This document shows, in pieces, positions 59,918 to 64,000 of a stretch of DNA of 64,000 bases (its first letter is position 1; each line of letters opens with the position of its first letter). The translations under genes were made by a program, and so were the position numbers. The notes under the pieces are model-generated. The model had not been told where the DNA came from. It worked only from the letters and a program-made list of their open reading frames with translations, and made no database searches. The DNA comes from Leucaena leucocephala (Eukaryota; Streptophyta; Magnoliopsida; Fabales; Fabaceae): NCBI GenBank assembly GCA_037074615.1, contig CM073515.1, positions 10,315,001 to 10,379,000 on the forward strand, in the 5' to 3' direction.

Positions 59918-62735
59918 AACCATGTAGAAACATTATAATAATCTACCCTAATTCTCCATCACTAACTTTCTTCATCATAATCTTCATCTTCTCATCCATC
60001 CTTCCATTAAATATTCCCAAAACACGTACTTTCTGCATATTAGGTTTTGCTGATGGAACCGCTTCACTTCATGTCTTGTGCCAATTTCCATGCTTTCGTT
60101 GCTGTGATGTGAGTGTGCATGTCATGGGGGTTCAACAAACCTGATGTGAAGCTAAGGAGCCTCCTTATTAATTATCCTTGTTCTCCATTGCCATTCAACT
60201 ATGTAGAAACATTATAATAATCTACCCTAATTCTCCATCACTAAGTTTCTTTATCATAATCTTCATCTTCTCATCCATCCTTCCATTAAATATTCCCAAA
60301 ACACGTACTTTCTGCAGATTAGGTTTTGCTGATGGAACCGCTTCACTTCATGTCTTGTGCCAATTTCCATGCTTTCGTTGCTGTGATGTGAGTGTGCATG
60401 TCATGGGGGTTCAACAAACCTGATGTGAAGCTAAGGAGCCTCCTTATTAATTATCCTTGTTCTCCATTGCCATTCAACCATGTAGAAACATTATAATAAT
60501 CTACCCTAATTCTCCATCACTAAGTTTCTTCATCATAATCTTCATCTTCTCATCCATCCTTCCATTAAATATTCCCAAAACACGTACTTTCTGCAGATTA
60601 GGTTTTGCTGATGGAACCGCTTCACTTCCTGTCTTGTGCCAATTTCCATGCTTTCGTTGCTGTGATGTGAGTGTGCATGTCATGGGGGTTCAACAAACCT
60701 GATGTGAAGCTAAGGAGCCTCCTTATTAATTATCCTTGTACTCCATTGCCATTCAACCATGTAGAAACATTATAATAATCTACCCTAATTCTCCATCACT
60801 AAGCTTCTTCATCATAATCTTCATCTTCTCATCCATCCTTCCATTAAATATTCCCAAAACACGTACTTTCTGTAGATTAGGTTTTGCTGATGGAACCGCT
60901 TCACTTCATGTCTTGTGCCAATTTCCATGCTTTCGTTGCTGTGATGTGAGTGTGCATGTCATGGGGGTTCAACAAACCTGATGTGAAGCTAAGGAGCCTC
61001 CTTATTAATTATCCTTGTTCTCCATTGCCATTCAACCATGTAGAAACATTATAATAATCTACCCTAATTCTCCATCACTAAGTTTCTTCATCATAATCTT
61101 CATCATCTCATCCATCCTTCCATTAAATATTCCCAAAACACGTACTTTCTGCAGATTAGGTTTTGCTGATGGAACCGCTTCACTTCATGTCTTGTGCCAA
61201 TTTCCATGCTTTCGTTGCTGTGATGTGAGTGTGCATGTCATGGGGGTTCAACAAACCTGATGTGAAGCTAAGGAGCCTCCTTATTAATTATCCTTGTACT
61301 CCATTGCCATTCAACCATGTAGAAACATTATAATAATCTACCCTAATTCTCCATCACTAAGCTTCTTCATCATAATCTTCATCTTCTCATCCATCCTTCC
61401 ATTAAATATTCCCAAAACACGTACTTTCTGTAGATTAGGTTTTGCTGATGGAACCGCTTCACTTCATGTCTTGTGCCAATTTCCATGCTTTCGTTGCTGT
61501 GATGTGAGTGTGCATGTCATGGGGGTTCAACAAACCTGATGTGAAGCTAAGGAGCCTCCTTATTAATTATCCTTGTTCTCCATTGCCATTCAACCATGTA
61601 GAAACATTATAATAATCTACCCTAATTCTCCATCACTAAGTTTCTTCATCATAATCTTCATCTTCTCATCCATCCTTCCATTAAATATTCCCAAAACACG
61701 TACTTTCTGCAGATTAGGTTTTGCTGATGGAACCGCTTCACTTCATGTCTTGTGCCAATTTCCATGCTTTCGTTGCTGTGATGTGAGTGTGCATGTCATG
61801 GGGGTTCAACAAACCTGATGTGAAGCTAAGGAGCCTCCTTATTAATTATCCTTGTACTCCATTGCCATTCAACCATGTAGAAACATTATAATAATCTACC
61901 CTAATTCTCCATCACTAAGCTTCTTCATCATAATCTTCATCTTCTCATCCATCCTTCCATTAAATATTCCCAAAACACGTACTTTCTGTAGATTAGGTTT
62001 TGCTGATGGAACCGCTTCACTTCATGTCTTGTGCCAATTTCCATGCTTTCGTTGCTGTGATGTGAGTGTGCATGTCATGGGGGTTCAACAAACCTGATGT
62101 GAAGCTAAGGAGCCTCCTTATTAATTATCCTTGTTCTCCATTGCCATTCAACCATGTAGAAACATTATAATAATCTACCCTAATTCTCCATCACTAAGTT
62201 TCTTCATCATAATCTTCATCTTCTCATCCATCCTTCCATTAAATATTCCCAAAACACGTACTTTCTGCAGATTAGGTTTTGCTGATGGAACCGCTTCACT
62301 TCATGTCTTGTGCCAATTTCCATGCTTTCGTTGCTGTGATGTGAGTGTGCATGTCATGGGGGTTCAACAAACCTGATGTGAAGCTAAGGAGCCTCCTTAT
62401 TAATTATCCTTGTTCTCCATTGCCATTCAACCATGTAGAAACATTATAATAATCTACCCTAATTCTCCATCACTAAGTTTCTTCATCATAATCTTCATCT
62501 TCTCATCCATCCTTCCATTAAATATTCCCAAAACACGTACTTTCTGCAGATTAGGTTTTGCTGATGGAACCGCTTCACTTCATGTCTTGTGCCAATTTCC
62601 ATGCTTTCGTTGCTGTGATGTGAGTGTGCATGTCATGGGGGTTCAACAAACCTGATGTGAAGCTAAGGAGCCTCCTTATTAATTATCCTTGTACTCCATT
62701 GCCATTCAACCATGTAGAAACATTATAATAATCTA
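59918..62735 (+). repeat. Satellite array: ten 279-bp units plus a 28-bp partial
   Basis: Units start at AACCATGTAGAAACATTATA: 59918, 60197, 60476 and every 279 bp to 62429, with a partial at 62708-62735. Units are very similar, with the leftmost most diverged. Two alternating subtypes differ at linked sites: type F has TTGTTCTCC, AAGTTTCTT and CTGCAGATT; type Y has TTGTACTCC, AAGCTTCTT and CTGTAGATT. Because 279 is divisible by three, an 81-codon frame with ATG and TGA recurs in every unit. It is hydrophobic and then Cys-rich (PCFRCCDVSVHVMGVQQT) and matches no family I know. Confidence 0.97.
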
Positions 62736-62927
62736 TTTTCCATCCAAGACAGCACAGATAAAATTAAACCAAGTAACGCCATAGCATGATGTGCTGTTAT
62801 ACAAAAATAATAAGCAAAGAGAATGATGAAGATGGGACTTGCTAGTTGATCAGAATGACAAGTTTGAACACAGCTTGTTCAGTCACAGTTTGTAGTGCAA
62901 AAGAAACACAGGAACAGAGCATCGTGT
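62736..62927. other. Spacer right of the satellite
   Basis: Nothing recognised. Confidence 0.3.
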
Positions 62928-63150
62928 CAAAAAAGATGATGGTTCATACCGCTAGGCTCACTGGGCGTTGTGGGCTGGAGAGGAAGCAGACCGTGATCCT
63001 TCCACCATGAGGATCCAGAGGTTGTCGCTGCTCTGTGAAACCAGCCTTCCCACATGGGTTACAAGCTTGCGTTACCCAGCTCGGCACACTATATGTTGCG
63101 TCAGATATTCATATAGTATATTTTGTTTCTCATACTAGTCCATGTGGGAC
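62928..63150 (+). repeat. Dispersed repeat R, internally deleted copy
   Basis: Shares the left part (AAGATGATGGTT, GCTAGGCTCACTGGGCGTTG, GTTGTCGCTGCTCTGTGAAA) and right part (GGGTTACAAGCTTGCGTTAC, ACTAGTCCATGTGGGAC) with 58711-59110 but lacks about 150 bp between them. Confidence 0.8.
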
Positions 63151-63267
63151 ATTTTTTTTCTTGTTGTCCCTTCATGATCACCAAAATTTTGCAATAAATA
63201 TTCTTATTTTTGTCCCTTTAGAGATTGCAATCCATCGCGTTAGATCACCTTGACGTGGTTGAACACT

Positions 63268-63414
63268 TTGGAAACAAAAGAGTCCTTTGAATTGGAGTAT
63301 GTAGGAAAGGGCAAGAGTAAAGAAATTTCAAAAGAGTTGGTTCCAAGTGTCAAAACTCTACGTTTGGTGAAGCTGCCAAATCTGATTATGTTCCACCAAG
63401 GGATTAGATTGTGA
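63268..63414 (+). pseudogene. Possible LRR-type resistance gene fragment
   Basis: An uninterrupted 48-codon frame ends in TGA. ELVPSVKTLRLVKLPNLIMF has the spacing of a plant CC-NBS-LRR repeat (P.v..LrL..LP.L..f). No ATG is needed if this is an internal exon piece. It is too short for firm assignment. Confidence 0.35.
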
Positions 63415-63443
63415 TGTGAGCTTTTTCGAATACATTTGTCAAA

Positions 63444-63773
63444 TATCCAAATTTATGGGAATGGAAACTCTTTCAGAGGACTCTCAGGATTTGCAAGGTG
63501 GGATACGAGTCTTTAGCTGACATGTTGGCATTTTTAGAATCAGAGACACCAATGACAATGAATGATTCAAAGATGGAGGAATTTGAGAATTTATATTAAG
63601 AACTCGAATATTTTGGCTATGATGAGATGTGGTTGCCATCGATTCGCCAAAGAGTGATGGATATGCAGGCTGATCATAATAATAAATCGAATCAGCTGGA
63701 TCAGTTGGAGTCTCAAATTGGGACCTTAGAAGAACAACTCAGTGATACAAGAGCATGCTTGGCCAGCGTGTAA
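63444..63773 (+). pseudogene. Coiled-coil protein fragment with an internal stop
   Basis: One frame reads YPNLWEWKLFQRTLRICKVG, ESLADMLAFLESETP, EEFENLY, a TAA at 63597-63599, ELEYFGYDEMWLPSIRQRV, then a heptad-rich stretch (NQLDQLESQIGTLEEQLSD) and a stop at 63771. The arrangement (helical block, then coiled coil) resembles the C-terminal part of plant MATH/coiled-coil or PEARLI4-like proteins, but the match is by style. The stop replaces what would be a Glu-type codon in an otherwise open frame. Confidence 0.5.
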
Positions 63774-64000
63774 GATGATCTCGCAAAACCTGGCCAAGAT
63801 TTGGCTTTTGATCAAGTATGCTTAGTATTGAGATGTGTGAACTTTGATTAGGCATGTGTTTTAATAATACTTTACCTTTCAAGAACCTTTTCTTCTTCTT
63901 TTTTTTTTTTCAGTTGAACTTCTAAAGGACATAAAACAGAGATTAGCATGTTGACTAAATCTTATCTCAATCTTGGATTTCAAGTATTTGGAATAATTGC
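63774..64000. other. Right end of window
   Basis: No feature recognised. Confidence 0.3.

Noticed and set aside
60501..60683. Minus-strand frame within the satellite unit
   Set aside because: Occurs intact in only one unit; ordinary by-product of the repeat.

Overview
The window is nuclear DNA from a flowering plant, most likely a dicot. Signs of this are intron-bearing plant genes (a phytocystatin, a TPS-b type terpene synthase and the 5' part of a DGS1/NCA2-like gene), AT-rich spacers, and a dense load of plant transposons: Ty1/copia, CACTA, PIF/Harbinger, hAT MITEs, RTE and L1 LINEs, and a tRNA-type SINE. No species is assigned.

Layout, left to right. 1-6.6 kb: a complete but decayed copia element (34-5099, duplicated site GCTCT) sits in an intron of a minus-strand DGS1-like gene. 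Three 5' exons of that gene lie at 6637-5509 and the rest is off the left edge. 6.9-10.7 kb: AT-rich spacer with an L1-type LINE scrap and an unexplained GC-richer island. 10.7-11.5 kb: an intact two-exon cystatin gene. 12-18.4 kb: spacer with MITEs, a SINE with a 16-bp target duplication, and a ~73-bp tandem repeat. 18.6-26.8 kb: a head-to-tail duplication of a ~4-kb non-coding block, each copy carrying its own later insertions (one is a hAT MITE). 27.5-29.9 kb: both genes of a decayed PIF/Harbinger transposon. 30.8-33.4 kb: LTR-like non-coding sequence.

34.9-48.8 kb: a six-exon terpene synthase gene whose reading frame sums to 605 codons plus a stop. Its last exon is split by a 7.9-kb CACTA transposon (40791-48662, site duplication GTA). 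Intron 2 holds three nested insertions. The CACTA element carries a transposase gene broken by stops and a second gene with an apparently intact frame. 50.6-54.3 kb: a second, 3.7-kb CACTA element (site duplication AAA) that carries exons of a mitochondrial adenine-nucleotide-carrier-like gene, in frame with a foreign first exon. 54.6 kb: a truncated second copy of the terpene synthase 3' end.

55.3-59.5 kb: degenerate LTR-like DNA with an inverted repeat and many ATTAATCGATTAAT-type palindromes. 59.9-62.7 kb: a satellite of ten 279-bp units, partly arranged as 558-bp dimers. 63.3-63.8 kb: remnants of two coding sequences (LRR-like and coiled-coil).

The genes do not form a pathway. The window's main interest is how transposons broke, captured and duplicated genes. 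Only the cystatin gene looks complete and uninterrupted; the DGS1-like gene may still work if the copia is spliced out with its intron.
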